Source: an uncultured Butyricicoccus sp. (GTDB lineage Bacteria > Bacillota > Clostridia > Oscillospirales > Butyricicoccaceae). From it: a DNA stretch of 47,939 bases. The notes beneath the pieces are model-generated. The model did not search any database. It had not been told where the DNA came from and was given only the letters and a program-made list of their open reading frames with translations. Position 1 is the first letter of the stretch; every line of letters starts with the position of its first letter. The DNA is taken from NCBI GenBank assembly GCA_910584935.1, contig CAJUDU010000013.1, forward strand, positions 1-47,939. The letters run 5' to 3'. A program made the translations under genes and the position numbers. Positions 8,206 through 16,498 of the stretch are shown in pieces.

Positions 8206-9225
8206 TTAGAATTGGTGCAAAAAGCGGATATCATTTTCATAGAATGAACGGATATCATCAATTTTGAAGCGGCCCATAACTGTGCGTTCCAGCCCGATGC
8301 CAAAGGCATAACCGGAATAGACTTCCGGGTCAATATCGCAAACTTCCAACACTTTGGGATGTACAACGCCACAGCCAAGCAATTCAATCCAGCCTTCGCC
8401 TTTACACAGACGGCAGCCTTTGCCATGGCACTGATAGCATTGGATATCCATTTCGGCAGAAGGTTCGGTGAAAGGGAAATGATGTGGGCGAAACCGGACG
8501 ATGGTATCTTCGCCATACAGGCGCTTTGCGAACAATTCAAGCACACCTTTAAGGTCACTCATGGTAATGCCTTTATCAACGACTAGCCCTTCGATTTGGT
8601 GGAACAAAGGAGAATGGGTTGCGTCGACGGCGTCCGACCGGAAAACGCGTCCAGGCGCAATAATCCGGATTGGCGGTTTTTGTTTTTCCATAACGCGCAC
8701 TTGCACGGAGGAAGTTTGGGTTCGCAGCAAGATATTGTCGGAAATATAGAAGGTATCTTGTGTATCCCGTGCGGGGTGATCTTTAGGGATATTAAGGGCT
8801 TCAAAGTTATAATGGTCGAGTTCCACTTCGGGGCCTTCAGCAATTTGGAAGCCCAGACCAATAAAAATGTCTTTAATTTCGTCCAGCACGGCAGTCAGCG
8901 GGTGCTTATGCCCTAAAACGATATCTTCACCGGGCATGGTAACATCAAGGGTTTCGCTTTTCAGGCGGGCATCCAACGCAAGGCGTTCAATGATTTGCCC
9001 TTGCTGATCAAGGGCGGTTTCGACTGCTGCGCGCACGTCATTAACGAGCTGCCCAATGACAGGGCGTTCTTCCGGGGCAACATTTTTCATGCCTTTAAGG
9101 ATAGCGGTCAGTTCACCTTTTTTGCCAAGGAAGCGGACGCGGACGGCATCCAGCTCACGGGCTGTACGGGTTTCGCCCAATTCTTTTTTTGCGCTTGCAA
9201 GGATTGCTTCAAGCTGCTGTTTCAT
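8206..9225 (-). CDS. pheS: Phenylalanyl-tRNA synthetase alpha subunit
   Basis: A 339-residue PheS, the catalytic subunit. It has an N-terminal coiled-coil arm (residues 1 to about 90), then class II synthetase motifs including GRVFRSDAVDATHSPLFHQIEG (motif 2 region) and GFGIGLERT-like AFGIGLERTVM (motif 3) near the C-terminus. A cysteine cluster (CYQCHGKGCRLCKGEGW) lies between motifs 2 and 3, as in many PheS proteins. It is first in the pheST operon, and expression is expected to follow tRNA-Phe charging through the upstream T-box. Confidence 0.98.
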   Translation of the reverse strand: MKQQLEAILASAKKELGETRTARELDAVRVRFLGKKGELTAILKGMKNVAPEERPVIGQLVNDVRAAVETALDQQGQIIERLALDARLKSETLDVTMPGEDIVLGHKHPLTAVLDEIKDIFIGLGFQIAEGPEVELDHYNFEALNIPKDHPARDTQDTFYISDNILLRTQTSSVQVRVMEKQKPPIRIIAPGRVFRSDAVDATHSPLFHQIEGLVVDKGITMSDLKGVLELFAKRLYGEDTIVRFRPHHFPFTEPSAEMDIQCYQCHGKGCRLCKGEGWIELLGCGVVHPKVLEVCDIDPEVYSGYAFGIGLERTVMGRFKIDDIRSFYENDIRFLHQF

Positions 9226-9270
9226 GGGTTATTACACTCCTTAGATGGAATAAAGTTTTATGAGTCATAT

Positions 9271-9523
9271 AAAAACGGCTTCCGTCCCAAATCATAGGAC
9301 GAAAACCGCAATTTCCGTGGTACCACCTACGTTCACGGGCAAAAAGAAAGAAGCCCATGCACTTTCAGCGCCTGGTAACGCAGGCGAAACGGGTGTGCCT
9401 ACTAAAAATTCAGCGCACCAGCTCCCAGGGGAACTTCACATGGGCTTCTTTGGCGGCAGCTTTCAGCCGATGGCTGCCATTCTCTGAGCAAAGATTGCAT
9501 CCATGTTACTTTTCCTGTTCATC
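9271..9523 (-). promoter_or_regulatory. T-box leader of pheST (phenylalanine)
   Basis: Reading the minus strand, the leader begins with GATGAACAGG...AAAAGTAAC (stem I base), continues to an AGAGAATGGCAGCC and GGCTGAAA segment, then contains GAAGTTCCCC, where TTC fits a Phe specifier. The T-box itself, GTAGGTGGTACCACGG, is at 9315-9330. It is followed by a terminator (9271-9309) in which GGTTTTCGTCC pairs with GGGACGGAAGCC before a T-run. Uncharged tRNA-Phe would stabilise the antiterminator and allow pheST transcription. Confidence 0.93.
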
Positions 9524-9540
9524 GCAATTGACATATAGGC

Positions 9541-9569
9541 ATTTTAACACAACGCCGCTCCAAATTCAA
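9541..9569 (-). promoter_or_regulatory. Promoter of the pheST T-box transcript
   Basis: Minus-strand TTGAAT (9564-9569) and TAAAAT (9541-9546) with a 17-bp spacer, ending about 18 bp before the first leader helix. Confidence 0.75.
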
Positions 9570-9578
9570 CCCCTTTCC

Positions 9579-9640
9579 GCTTTCTTTGTAAAGAAAGCTT
9601 GGCAAAGAAACTTCCCTTCCGCCCGCCCCAAGGCGGGCGG
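9579..9640. repeat. Double-hairpin intergenic element
   Basis: Two adjacent strong palindromes: GCTTTCTTT (9579-9587) with AAAGAAAGC (9590-9598), and CCGCCCGCC (9619-9627) with GGCGGGCGG (9632-9640). They lie between the divergent pheST and azlC promoters, so neither acts as a terminator for a known gene. The form suggests a REP/MITE-like repeat, but no second copy is present in this window. Confidence 0.5.
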
Positions 9641-9697
9641 TGTCCCATAACGCTGTAAATGTTCAGCTTTGGACACAGGATTTCTGGTAAAAAAGCA

Positions 9698-9726
9698 TTG
9701 TATTCCTTTGACCACAGTGTTACAAT
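9698..9726 (+). promoter_or_regulatory. Promoter of azlCD
   Basis: TTGTAT (9698-9703) and TACAAT (9721-9726) with 17-bp spacing, 33 bp before azlC. Confidence 0.6.
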
Positions 9727-9759
9727 AATCGGGAAAGCGCAAAAAGGAAGGGAAAAATC

Positions 9760-10479
9760 ATGGATAGAAATCATCCGCGCTGGTACCGGCGCGGTTTAAA
9801 AGACGGCATCCCCATTGCACTCGGCTATTTAGCGGTATCCTTTTCGTTGGGGATTGCGGCAAAAAATGCGGGGCTTACTGCGTTTGAAGCAACAGTGATG
9901 AGTTTGACAAATAGCACCTCAGCAGGGGAATTTGCGGCATTAGGGCTAATCAGTGCAGGTGCTGCCTATACAGAAATGGCAATTACACAAGCGATTATCA
10001 ATTTACGGTATTTGTTAATGTCCTGTGCGCTGTCACAAAAGCTGCATCCGGATGTACCTTTATTATCGCGCCTTGCAATTGGATTTGGTATAACAGATGA
10101 AATTTTTGGGGTATCCATCAACGTTGACGGTAATTTAAATCCAAAGTATTCCTATGGGGTCATGAGCCTTGCCATACCTGGCTGGGCGCTTGGTACGTGT
10201 TTAGGTGTCGTGATGGGCAATGTTTTACCTGCACGGATTGTGAGTGCGTTAAGTTTAGCATTATATGCTATGTTTATTGCGATTATTATCCCACCGATAC
10301 GGCATAACCATGCACTCGCGGGGATTATTGGGTTATCTATGTTAGCCAGTTTCGCGTTTACGGTCTTGCCTGTGCTCTGCCATATTTCTGCTGGCGTGCG
10401 TATTATCCTTTTGACAGTCATTGTAGCAGGCATTGCGGCGTATTTCTTCCCGGTTGAGGAGGATACCAATGCAGCGTAA
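9760..10479 (+). CDS. azlC: AzlC-family branched-chain amino acid exporter, large subunit
   Basis: A 239-residue integral membrane protein of the AzlC family, with several hydrophobic helices and the family sequence GIPIALGYLAVSFSLGIAAKNAGLTAFEATVMSLTNSTSAGEFAALG near the N-terminus. AzlC works with the small partner AzlD to export branched-chain amino acids or analogues such as azaleucine. The partner overlaps its 3' end by 11 bp, indicating translational coupling. The ribosome binding site GGAAGGG lies shortly before ATG. Confidence 0.93.
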   Translation: MDRNHPRWYRRGLKDGIPIALGYLAVSFSLGIAAKNAGLTAFEATVMSLTNSTSAGEFAALGLISAGAAYTEMAITQAIINLRYLLMSCALSQKLHPDVPLLSRLAIGFGITDEIFGVSINVDGNLNPKYSYGVMSLAIPGWALGTCLGVVMGNVLPARIVSALSLALYAMFIAIIIPPIRHNHALAGIIGLSMLASFAFTVLPVLCHISAGVRIILLTVIVAGIAAYFFPVEEDTNAA

Positions 10480-10777
10480 TATTTACATATATATTTTGAT
10501 TATGGCAGGTGTCACCTATCTGATACGGGTATTGCCGCTGACGCTAATCCGTCAGGAAATCAAAAACCAGTTTATTCGGTCGTTCCTGTATTATGTTCCA
10601 TATGTGACGTTATCTGTGATGACCTTCCCTGCTATACTGAATGCGACAAACAGCCCGGTTTCCGCATGGGCAGGTTTTTTGCTGGCACTTATCCTCGCTT
10701 GGTGCAGGCAGAGTTTGTTTCAGGTTGCAGTTGTGGCGTGTGCGTTAGTGTTTATTATTGAATGTTTTGTCGTTTGA
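10469..10777 (+). CDS. azlD: AzlD-family branched-chain amino acid exporter, small subunit
   Basis: A 102-residue protein with four hydrophobic segments, matching AzlD in size and in the opening MAGVTYLIRVLPLTL followed by YYVPYVTLSVMTFPAIL. I chose the ATG at 10469, which has GAGGAGGA upstream and overlaps azlC, because longer reading has no ribosome binding site and would extend inside azlC. It completes the AzlCD transporter. A strong terminator follows after 10 bp. Confidence 0.93.
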   Translation: MQRNIYIYILIMAGVTYLIRVLPLTLIRQEIKNQFIRSFLYYVPYVTLSVMTFPAILNATNSPVSAWAGFLLALILAWCRQSLFQVAVVACALVFIIECFVV

Positions 10778-10786
10778 GTTAAAATG

Positions 10787-10830
10787 CAGTGCCCTATAAC
10801 TGTCATATGGCAGCAAAGGGCACTGTTTTT
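10787..10830 (+). terminator. Intrinsic terminator of azlCD
   Basis: CAGTGCCCT (10787-10795) and AGGGCACTG (10817-10825) form a perfect 9-bp stem followed by five T. It overlaps the 3' end of the convergent ymdB gene and may serve that gene as well. Confidence 0.88.
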
Positions 10831-11611
10831 ATTCTGCTGCACGGTCAAAAATACGTGTTACGTGCAAACATTTGCCGGTGGATGGATCAATTTCAAACAA
10901 AGCCGCACCAATTGCGCATTCCCCTTCTGCGGTTTGGAAATATTCAGTCAAATCCCCACGGAACATCGCAATCGATTGTTCTGGTTTCACGCCCAGCACC
11001 GACCAAATCGGCCCTGTCATACCGATATCTGTGATATAACCGGTGCCTTTTGGATTAATGCGTTCATCCGCGGTTTGCACATGGGTATGTGTGCCATAAA
11101 CTGCGGCGCAGCGTCCATCCAAGTAAAAGCCCATGGCTAATTTTTCACTAGTTGCGCCTGCATGGAATTCACAAACTGCAATGTCATATCCCCCTGCTGC
11201 CTGGTGCAAAATTTTATCTGCAGCAAGGAATGGGTTATCTGGACCAAATGCCATTTCACACCGCCCAATAAGGTTCATCACCAGCACCCGATAGCCTGCG
11301 GCGTCATAAATATGCCAGCCTTCGCCAGGCAGTTGCGGAGCAAGGTTTGCCGGGCGCAGGATATACCGGTTATCCTCCAAGTAGGGCACAATTTGGCGTT
11401 TGTTCCAAACATGATTGCCCAGTGTAATCACATCCGCGCCCGCGTCAAAGATGCTGTCTGCCTGCGCTGGGGTAATACCTGTGCCAGAAGTATTTTCGCC
11501 ATTGGCAATGGTAAAATCTACTTGGTATTGCTGCCGCAGCTTGCGCAGACGGCGGTTCAGGTAATTTAGTCCTGGTTTCCCGACGACATCTCCAACTGTT
11601 AATATATTCAT
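10829..11611 (-). CDS. ymdB: YmdB-type metallophosphoesterase (TIGR00282)
   Basis: A 260-residue calcineurin-like phosphoesterase of the YmdB family, known from Bacillus as a cyclic-nucleotide/2',3'-cNMP phosphodiesterase that affects biofilm and motility decisions. Metal-binding motifs are clear: MNILTVGDVVGKPG at the start, the NGENTSG segment, TLGNHVWNK, CEFHAGATSEK and VYGTHTHVQTADE. The length is exactly that of the family. It has a GGAGG ribosome binding site and follows prs on the minus strand, separated from it by a terminator. Confidence 0.95.
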   Translation of the reverse strand: MNILTVGDVVGKPGLNYLNRRLRKLRQQYQVDFTIANGENTSGTGITPAQADSIFDAGADVITLGNHVWNKRQIVPYLEDNRYILRPANLAPQLPGEGWHIYDAAGYRVLVMNLIGRCEMAFGPDNPFLAADKILHQAAGGYDIAVCEFHAGATSEKLAMGFYLDGRCAAVYGTHTHVQTADERINPKGTGYITDIGMTGPIWSVLGVKPEQSIAMFRGDLTEYFQTAEGECAIGAALFEIDPSTGKCLHVTRIFDRAAE

Positions 11612-11622
11612 AATATTCCTCC

Positions 11623-11652
11623 AAAAAGGCGGGCAGATACTGCCCGCTTTTC
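11623..11652 (-). terminator. Intrinsic terminator after prs
   Basis: GCGGGCAG and CTGCCCGC form a perfect 8-bp stem with a 3-nt loop and, on the minus strand, a CCTTTTT tail. It lies between prs and the ymdB start, close to the ymdB ribosome binding site. Confidence 0.8.
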
Positions 11653-11663
11653 GTCATAGACCA

Positions 11664-12623
11664 TCAGTCAAACAGGGTTGAAACTGAATTTTCTTCATAA
11701 ATGCGTGCAATGGCTTCAGTAAATACCGCTGCAACATTTAGGATATTGATTTTGTCAATCTGCTTATTTTGGGGCAGCGCGATGGTGTCCAAAATAGTGA
11801 GTTCTTTGATGGGGCTGTTTTGGATGCGTTCAATGGCAGGGCCAGACAAAACGCCATGGGTCGCGCAGGCGTAAATCTCTGTTGCGCCGCCTTTTTCCAC
11901 AAGTGCGTTTGCGGCGTGTACCAATGTACCAGCAGTGTCAATTAAATCGTCAATCAGCATTACGCGTTTGCCTTTCACGTCGCCAATGATATTCATCACT
12001 TCGGATACATTTGCTTTTGGGCGGCGTTTATCGATAATCGCAAGGGGCAAGTCCAGTTTTTCAGTGAATTTGCGCGCACGATTGACCGAACCCAAATCTG
12101 GGGAAACAATCACAATATCATCCCGCGCCACACCAAATCTACCAGCAATATGCGGGATGAGTACAGAAGAACCCAGCATATTGTCCACTGGGATATCGAA
12201 AAAGCCTTGGATTTGAGTTGCGTGCAAATCCATGGTCAAAATGCGGTCAGCCCCAGCGGTTGTCAGCAGGTTTGCCACCAGTTTTGCGGAAATCGGGTCG
12301 CGTGCCTTGCTTTTGCGGTCCTGGCGGGCATAGCCGAAATATGGGATTACTGCGGTAATACGCCCTGCGGATGCGCGGCGGCAGGCATCAATCATAATCA
12401 GCAGTTCCATCAGGTTATCATTGACTGGATCACAGGTCGACTGCACCAAGAAAACATCCGAGCCACGCACGGTTTCCGAAATGGATACCGAAATTTCGCC
12501 ATCCGAAAAGTGGGATACTGTTGCTTTGCCCAGCGGCAAGCCAAGCGCGGAAGCAATCTGCATTGCCAGTGCGGGATGTGAATTGCCAGCGAGTATCTTA
12601 ATATTTTTACCGTGAGAAATCAT
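11664..12623 (-). CDS. prs: Ribose-phosphate pyrophosphokinase (PRPP synthetase)
   Basis: Makes PRPP from ribose 5-phosphate and ATP for purine, pyrimidine, histidine and tryptophan synthesis. The 319 residues match class I Prs throughout: NSHPALA near the N-terminus, the flexible-loop region FGYARQDRKSKARDPISAKLVANL, DLHATQIQGFFDIPVDN, and the PRPP-binding loop RVMLIDDLIDTAGTL. It starts 15 bp after the glmU stop. The glmU-prs order is the same as Bacillus gcaD-prs, a UDP-GlcNAc/nucleotide precursor operon. Confidence 0.97.
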   Translation of the reverse strand: MISHGKNIKILAGNSHPALAMQIASALGLPLGKATVSHFSDGEISVSISETVRGSDVFLVQSTCDPVNDNLMELLIMIDACRRASAGRITAVIPYFGYARQDRKSKARDPISAKLVANLLTTAGADRILTMDLHATQIQGFFDIPVDNMLGSSVLIPHIAGRFGVARDDIVIVSPDLGSVNRARKFTEKLDLPLAIIDKRRPKANVSEVMNIIGDVKGKRVMLIDDLIDTAGTLVHAANALVEKGGATEIYACATHGVLSGPAIERIQNSPIKELTILDTIALPQNKQIDKINILNVAAVFTEAIARIYEENSVSTLFD

Positions 12624-12638
12624 GGTTCCATACCCCCA

Positions 12639-13826
12639 TTATGATTCTGTTTTTTCATGCGCTGCGCGGCGGCGGTCATTCCAGCCGTCCAAATTGGTTT
12701 GGCGTGCGCGTGCCACGGCAAGTGCGCCGTCAGGCACGTTTTTGGTAATGGTAGCGCCAGCCGCAGTAAAGACGCGGTCGCCAAGTGTCACTGGTGCAAC
12801 CAGATTTGTGTTGCAGCCAATAAAGCAGTCGTCCCCAATGACTGTTTTGCTTTTTACATAGCCGTCATAATTGACAACCACCGTACCGCAGCCAAAATTC
12901 ACCCGTTCGCCCACGTCGGCATCACCGATATAAGTCAAATGGCTGACCTTTGTGCCATTGCCGATTTGGGCTTTTTTCAGTTCCACAAAATCGCCAATGC
13001 GGGTATGGTCGCCAATCTGGCAGCCCGGGCGGATATAGGCAAATGGGCCAACCGTTGCCTGTGCCCCAACCGTGGATTCATAGACTTGCGAATTATTTAC
13101 GCTGGTGCCTTCACCGATTTCAGCCTGTTCCAGGATGGTATTGGGGCCAATGACTGCATTTTTACCGATTTTACAGCCTGCGCGGATGATGCAGCCAGGC
13201 AATACTGAAGCGCCCGCGTCAATCTGAGCGTCTGGCGCAATAAATGTATTTTCCGGTGCAAGGATTTGCACGCCATTTGCAATATGTGCCATATTAATGC
13301 GCAGCATCAGACGTTTTTGGGCTTCATAAGCAGAAAGCCCATTGGTGACTGTGACCATATCTGGCACTTGACATGAATGGGTAAGCAAGCCCTGCTGTTC
13401 TGCCTTGTCCAGCATTTGCTGGACTGAAACTGCGCCTTGCAGCAGGCTGCACAGCGTCTGCCGGCGGAAAACCGCAATAGGATACCGGTGCGTTGTCCCA
13501 GCGGCATCTGTGGTGCAGCACATGGTGACATCGCCCCCAATTGCGCTATGGCATTCAAACAGATGCTGGTAATCTTTTGCGGTAAGTTCTGGAACCGGCG
13601 CGGCAACCAGCAGGATATCTGCATCTTCCGGCAATTTGACTGCGCGCAGCGCTAGCTCCTCAGATGCAAATGGCGTTTCACCCAGCGGACAGAGCGGTAT
13701 CACGCTGGTTGGAATTTGCTGTGTCATCCAGCCAGCCGCATCTGAGAACAGCACAGGCCGTGCAAATGCGCATATCCCATCGTCCCCCGGCACACCATTG
13801 AGAAAGATCGAAACAATATTACTCAT
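12639..13826 (-). CDS. glmU: GlmU-like protein: intact acetyltransferase domain, degenerate uridylyltransferase domain
   Basis: The C-terminal left-handed beta-helix (about residues 200-395) carries the conserved GlmU acetyltransferase residues: GPFAYIRPG, FVELKKA, SHLTYIGDA, VNFGCGTVVVNYDG, and the final AVARARQTNLDGW. These make GlcNAc-1-P from GlcN-1-P and acetyl-CoA. The N-terminal part (1 to about 195) is shorter than normal and has none of the uridylyltransferase signatures, in particular no LAAGxGTRM nucleotide-binding loop. Total length is 395 against about 455 for typical GlmU. UTP-dependent activation of GlcNAc-1-P is therefore probably absent and must be supplied elsewhere. It is the first gene before prs. 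Confidence 0.9.
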   Translation of the reverse strand: MSNIVSIFLNGVPGDDGICAFARPVLFSDAAGWMTQQIPTSVIPLCPLGETPFASEELALRAVKLPEDADILLVAAPVPELTAKDYQHLFECHSAIGGDVTMCCTTDAAGTTHRYPIAVFRRQTLCSLLQGAVSVQQMLDKAEQQGLLTHSCQVPDMVTVTNGLSAYEAQKRLMLRINMAHIANGVQILAPENTFIAPDAQIDAGASVLPGCIIRAGCKIGKNAVIGPNTILEQAEIGEGTSVNNSQVYESTVGAQATVGPFAYIRPGCQIGDHTRIGDFVELKKAQIGNGTKVSHLTYIGDADVGERVNFGCGTVVVNYDGYVKSKTVIGDDCFIGCNTNLVAPVTLGDRVFTAAGATITKNVPDGALAVARARQTNLDGWNDRRRAAHEKTES

Positions 13827-13946
13827 TTAGGTTTCCTTTCCATCTATGACCCGGCATGGCGCAAAGCCTGCCAAAATATAATTCAGTTTTATTATACTAT
13901 ACCAGCGATAAAAAATCATCGGCAAATTAAGAAAAAATCCCCCCTC

Positions 13947-13975
13947 TTGCAGGATTGCTTTTGACACGATATAAT
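13947..13975 (+). promoter_or_regulatory. Promoter of the dnaD-like gene
   Basis: TTGCAG (13947-13952) and TATAAT (13970-13975) with 17-bp spacing, 86 bp upstream of the DnaD-domain gene. Confidence 0.7.
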
Positions 13976-14061
13976 AAAGGCACACTTTCTTTTACAGAAA
14001 CCTACTTTCTTTTTATGAATTTTGATTTTTCTGCCTTGTCAATACAAACCGGAGGTTATCC

Positions 14062-15147
14062 ATGAATTTATCATCCCTATTATTGCCAGAAGGCGAATTT
14101 CGTGTCATCCGTTGTGATATTGCTGACAAACTGATTGCCTGTGGGGATGGTGACAGTGCGCTTCTTTATTTATATGCGCTGCGGCATGGTGACCAGGCGG
14201 ATGAAAAAACCGTCATACGCACACTGAATTTTACCAAAGAACGGTTTGACCGTGCTGTTTTTACATTAACTGGACTAATTGTGCGGGAAAACGCGGCTTC
14301 CCTTGCATCGGTTTCCGCCTCCAAGCCCAAAATGCCCAAATACACGCCGAATGAACTCAGGCAGGCGCGTGAAAGCGACCATAAATTCGCCGCCGTATGC
14401 AATGCGGCGGAAAAAGCATTTGGCACCACCTTATCAGAATCGCGTGTGCGCAGTTTATTTGGGATTTATGACTTTTTGGGGTTGCCTGCCGAGGTAATCA
14501 TTGAGTTGGTGTCCTATTTGAAACGTGACCGCGACAAACTGACCAAGTATGACATTGAGCGGGAAGCGTATTTGTGGTCAGATATGGGCATTTATACCTA
14601 CCAGCAGGCGCAGGACTATCTCACGCGAGTAGAAGCCATGAAACCGTTAATCCATGCAATTTATGCCGTATTGCAGATTGTTGGGCGTGAACCATCGCTG
14701 CAAGAGCGGAATTTTGCAGCCGATTGCGTCAAAAAGGGTTTCCCGCCGGAGGCGGTGGAATTAGCATGCAAGCGTATGCAGCAGCATATTGGCAAGCACA
14801 GCCTGGCGTATTTACAAAAGATATTGGGGCAATGGGATGAAAAGGGTGTCCATACTGTTGCGGAAATCACCGCATTAGAGCCAGAATCTGCATATAAGCG
14901 CTCTGCGGTGCCTGCTGCCCAGCCGGATAAGCTGGAAGATTGGGAACAGCAATGGCTTGCCGAGGTGGAACAGCGCAAGCGCTCGCTGGAAAAAGACGGC
15001 GATTCTGTGCCGCCAGCCGCGCCGGATGCTGCTTCCCCCCTGCCATCTGATACATCTGCCACCCCGCCAGACCAGCTGGAGGATTGGGAACAGCAATGGC
15101 TTGCCGAAATGGAGCAGCGCAAGCGCGCACTGACAAAGGAGGGCTGA
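14062..15147 (+). CDS. DnaD-domain replication protein
   Basis: A 361-residue protein with an N-terminal winged-helix-like region (about 1-90) and a DnaD/DnaB-type domain (roughly 195-280: AVLQIVGREPSLQERNFAADCVKKGFPPE, then HSLAYLQKILGQWDEKGV), involved in primosome assembly in low-GC Gram-positives. The C-terminal tail is unusual: a 20-residue module beginning LEDWEQQWLAE occurs twice (290-309 and 338-357), separated by a Pro/Ala-rich linker. The ribosome binding site is GGAGG before ATG. The DnaI/DnaC-like loader gene starts 4 bp after its stop, consistent with a primosome operon. Confidence 0.9.
   Translation: MNLSSLLLPEGEFRVIRCDIADKLIACGDGDSALLYLYALRHGDQADEKTVIRTLNFTKERFDRAVFTLTGLIVRENAASLASVSASKPKMPKYTPNELRQARESDHKFAAVCNAAEKAFGTTLSESRVRSLFGIYDFLGLPAEVIIELVSYLKRDRDKLTKYDIEREAYLWSDMGIYTYQQAQDYLTRVEAMKPLIHAIYAVLQIVGREPSLQERNFAADCVKKGFPPEAVELACKRMQQHIGKHSLAYLQKILGQWDEKGVHTVAEITALEPESAYKRSAVPAAQPDKLEDWEQQWLAEVEQRKRSLEKDGDSVPPAAPDAASPLPSDTSATPPDQLEDWEQQWLAEMEQRKRALTKEG
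14930..15132 (+). repeat. Intragenic duplication in the DnaD-like gene
   Basis: About 59 bp at 14930-14988 is repeated at 15074-15132 with few changes, at a 144-bp (48-codon) offset in the same frame, so both copies encode LEDWEQQWLAExEQRKR-type helices. Confidence 0.85.
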
Positions 15148-15151
15148 CACC

Positions 15152-16147
15152 TTGGAATATAATAAACAGATTATTTCAGATTTACTGCGCGAACTGGAAT
15201 CACGCCGGAACCAGCGGGAACAAATGCTGGCAGAGCGCCGCAAACAGGTATATGCGCGTTTGCCGCGCATTCGGCAGATTGATGACGCCTTACGCGGCAC
15301 AGCGGCACGCATCCTGCGGGCGGCGTTGGATGCTGGCGACGACCCATCACAGGCAATTGAACAATTGCGCCATGAAAATCTTGCCTTACAGCGTGAACGG
15401 ACACGCCTACTGCTTGACAATGGGATGTCTGCTGATTTTTTGGATGACAAGCCAGACTGCCCCAAATGCAATGATTTAGGGTATATTGGTTCAACGCCCT
15501 GCCAATGCCTGAAAGCCATGTATGCCAAACGGCTGACCCAGCAGCTCTCCAGCATTTTGCCAATTGATGATCAGAATTTTGATACCTTCCGGCTGGATTA
15601 TTATTCCGATAAAGCTGATGCGCGTATTGGATTGTCCCCGCGTGAAAATATGGTATATAATTTAGGAATTTGCAAGGATTATGCCCATAGTTTTCATAAG
15701 CATTCGCCTAACCTTTTATTATTTGGCTCATCTGGTTTGGGTAAAACTTTTTTATCCACCTGCATCGCACGCACAGTTTCAGAAAAAGGGTTTTCTGTTG
15801 TTTATGACACCGCAATCCATGTTTTAAGCTGTTATGAAACGGTTCATTTCAACAGCCCTGGTTTTTTGGAAGCCAGGCAGGCAGTCCGCCGGTTTGAAGG
15901 GGCGGATTTATTTATCCTGGATGACCTTGGCACCGAGCTTTCTTCTGCCCTTGCCCCTTCTGTGTTTTATTCGCTTGTCAATACACGGTTAATGTCGCAC
16001 AAACCAATGATTGTAAATACAAATTTGCACCCCGTACATTTTGAAACTCGTTATTCTGCCGCACTTTCCTCCCGTTTACAGGGCGATTTTTCACATTTAC
16101 GGTTCTTTGGGGATGATATCCGTTTGCTGAAAAAAGCACGGATGTGA
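15152..16147 (+). CDS. DnaI/DnaC-like AAA+ helicase loader
   Basis: A 331-residue ATPase. The N-terminal half has a charged helical region and a zinc-type cysteine set (C103, C106, C117, C119: CPKC then CQC), as in DnaI. The C-terminal AAA+ domain has Walker A GSSGLGKT (192-199), Walker B LFILDDLG (253-260), sensor-type VNTNLHP, and a terminal SRLQGDFSHLRFFGDDIR. It should load the replicative helicase. The start is TTG at 15152, chosen for AAGGAGGG about 9 nt upstream. It is tightly linked to the DnaD-domain gene. Confidence 0.93.
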   Translation: MEYNKQIISDLLRELESRRNQREQMLAERRKQVYARLPRIRQIDDALRGTAARILRAALDAGDDPSQAIEQLRHENLALQRERTRLLLDNGMSADFLDDKPDCPKCNDLGYIGSTPCQCLKAMYAKRLTQQLSSILPIDDQNFDTFRLDYYSDKADARIGLSPRENMVYNLGICKDYAHSFHKHSPNLLLFGSSGLGKTFLSTCIARTVSEKGFSVVYDTAIHVLSCYETVHFNSPGFLEARQAVRRFEGADLFILDDLGTELSSALAPSVFYSLVNTRLMSHKPMIVNTNLHPVHFETRYSAALSSRLQGDFSHLRFFGDDIRLLKKARM

Positions 16148-16498
16148 CGTTCATAATTTAGCCGTGGATTTTCTATATTTTCTTTACAACTCGTTCATAA
16201 GTTATTCACACATACCCGTGGGTTTCAGGTTATACTTAATTCATCAGCAAGGGAACAGGTCAGCCCGAGCTGATACGGAATGCCGATTATTTCTGTTTTT
16301 TCTTTTGAACCCCCCTTTTTTTTACCCCCTACTGTTTATTTTGTGAAGAATGCGCACTAAAGCCCACTCGAAAGAGTGGGCTTTGGCGTTATTTCCGCCT
16401 TTTTCGATAAAACCCAGCATTCCTGCTTAAATTTTGCCTGCGTATATGGTATAATAGCATCATCCAAAAATCCCACAACCGTGAAAGGGGCTTTATTG
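16148..16498. other. Intergenic region of about 350 bp with hairpins
   Basis: Apart from the promoter at 16427-16455, it holds a perfect 11-bp hairpin, AAAGCCCACTC and GAGTGGGCTTT around a GAAA tetraloop (16359-16384), with only three T after it. It also holds a segment near 16240-16310 where GCTGA can pair with either of two upstream TCAGC copies, followed by a T-rich stretch. I see no convincing gene or known riboswitch. Confidence 0.5.
16427..16455 (+). promoter_or_regulatory. Promoter (extended -10) of the SbcD-like gene
   Basis: TATAAT at 16450-16455 preceded by TGG (extended -10), with a weak TTAAAT at 16427-16432 and 17-bp spacing, 43 bp before the gene. Confidence 0.55.

Noticed and set aside
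14875..15555. Minus-strand open frame of 226 codons opposite dnaD/dnaI
   Set aside because: Ser/Arg/Cys-rich shadow of two genuine genes, without start signals.
16240..16310. Riboswitch-like segment (AGGGAACAGGTCAGCC and GCTGATACGG)
   Set aside because: I compared it by eye with TPP, cobalamin and similar aptamers. Core motifs are missing and no regulated gene follows closely.
16164..16346. Short plus-strand frame of 60 codons after the DnaI-like gene
   Set aside because: No ribosome binding site and Phe/Leu-rich composition that comes from T-rich DNA.
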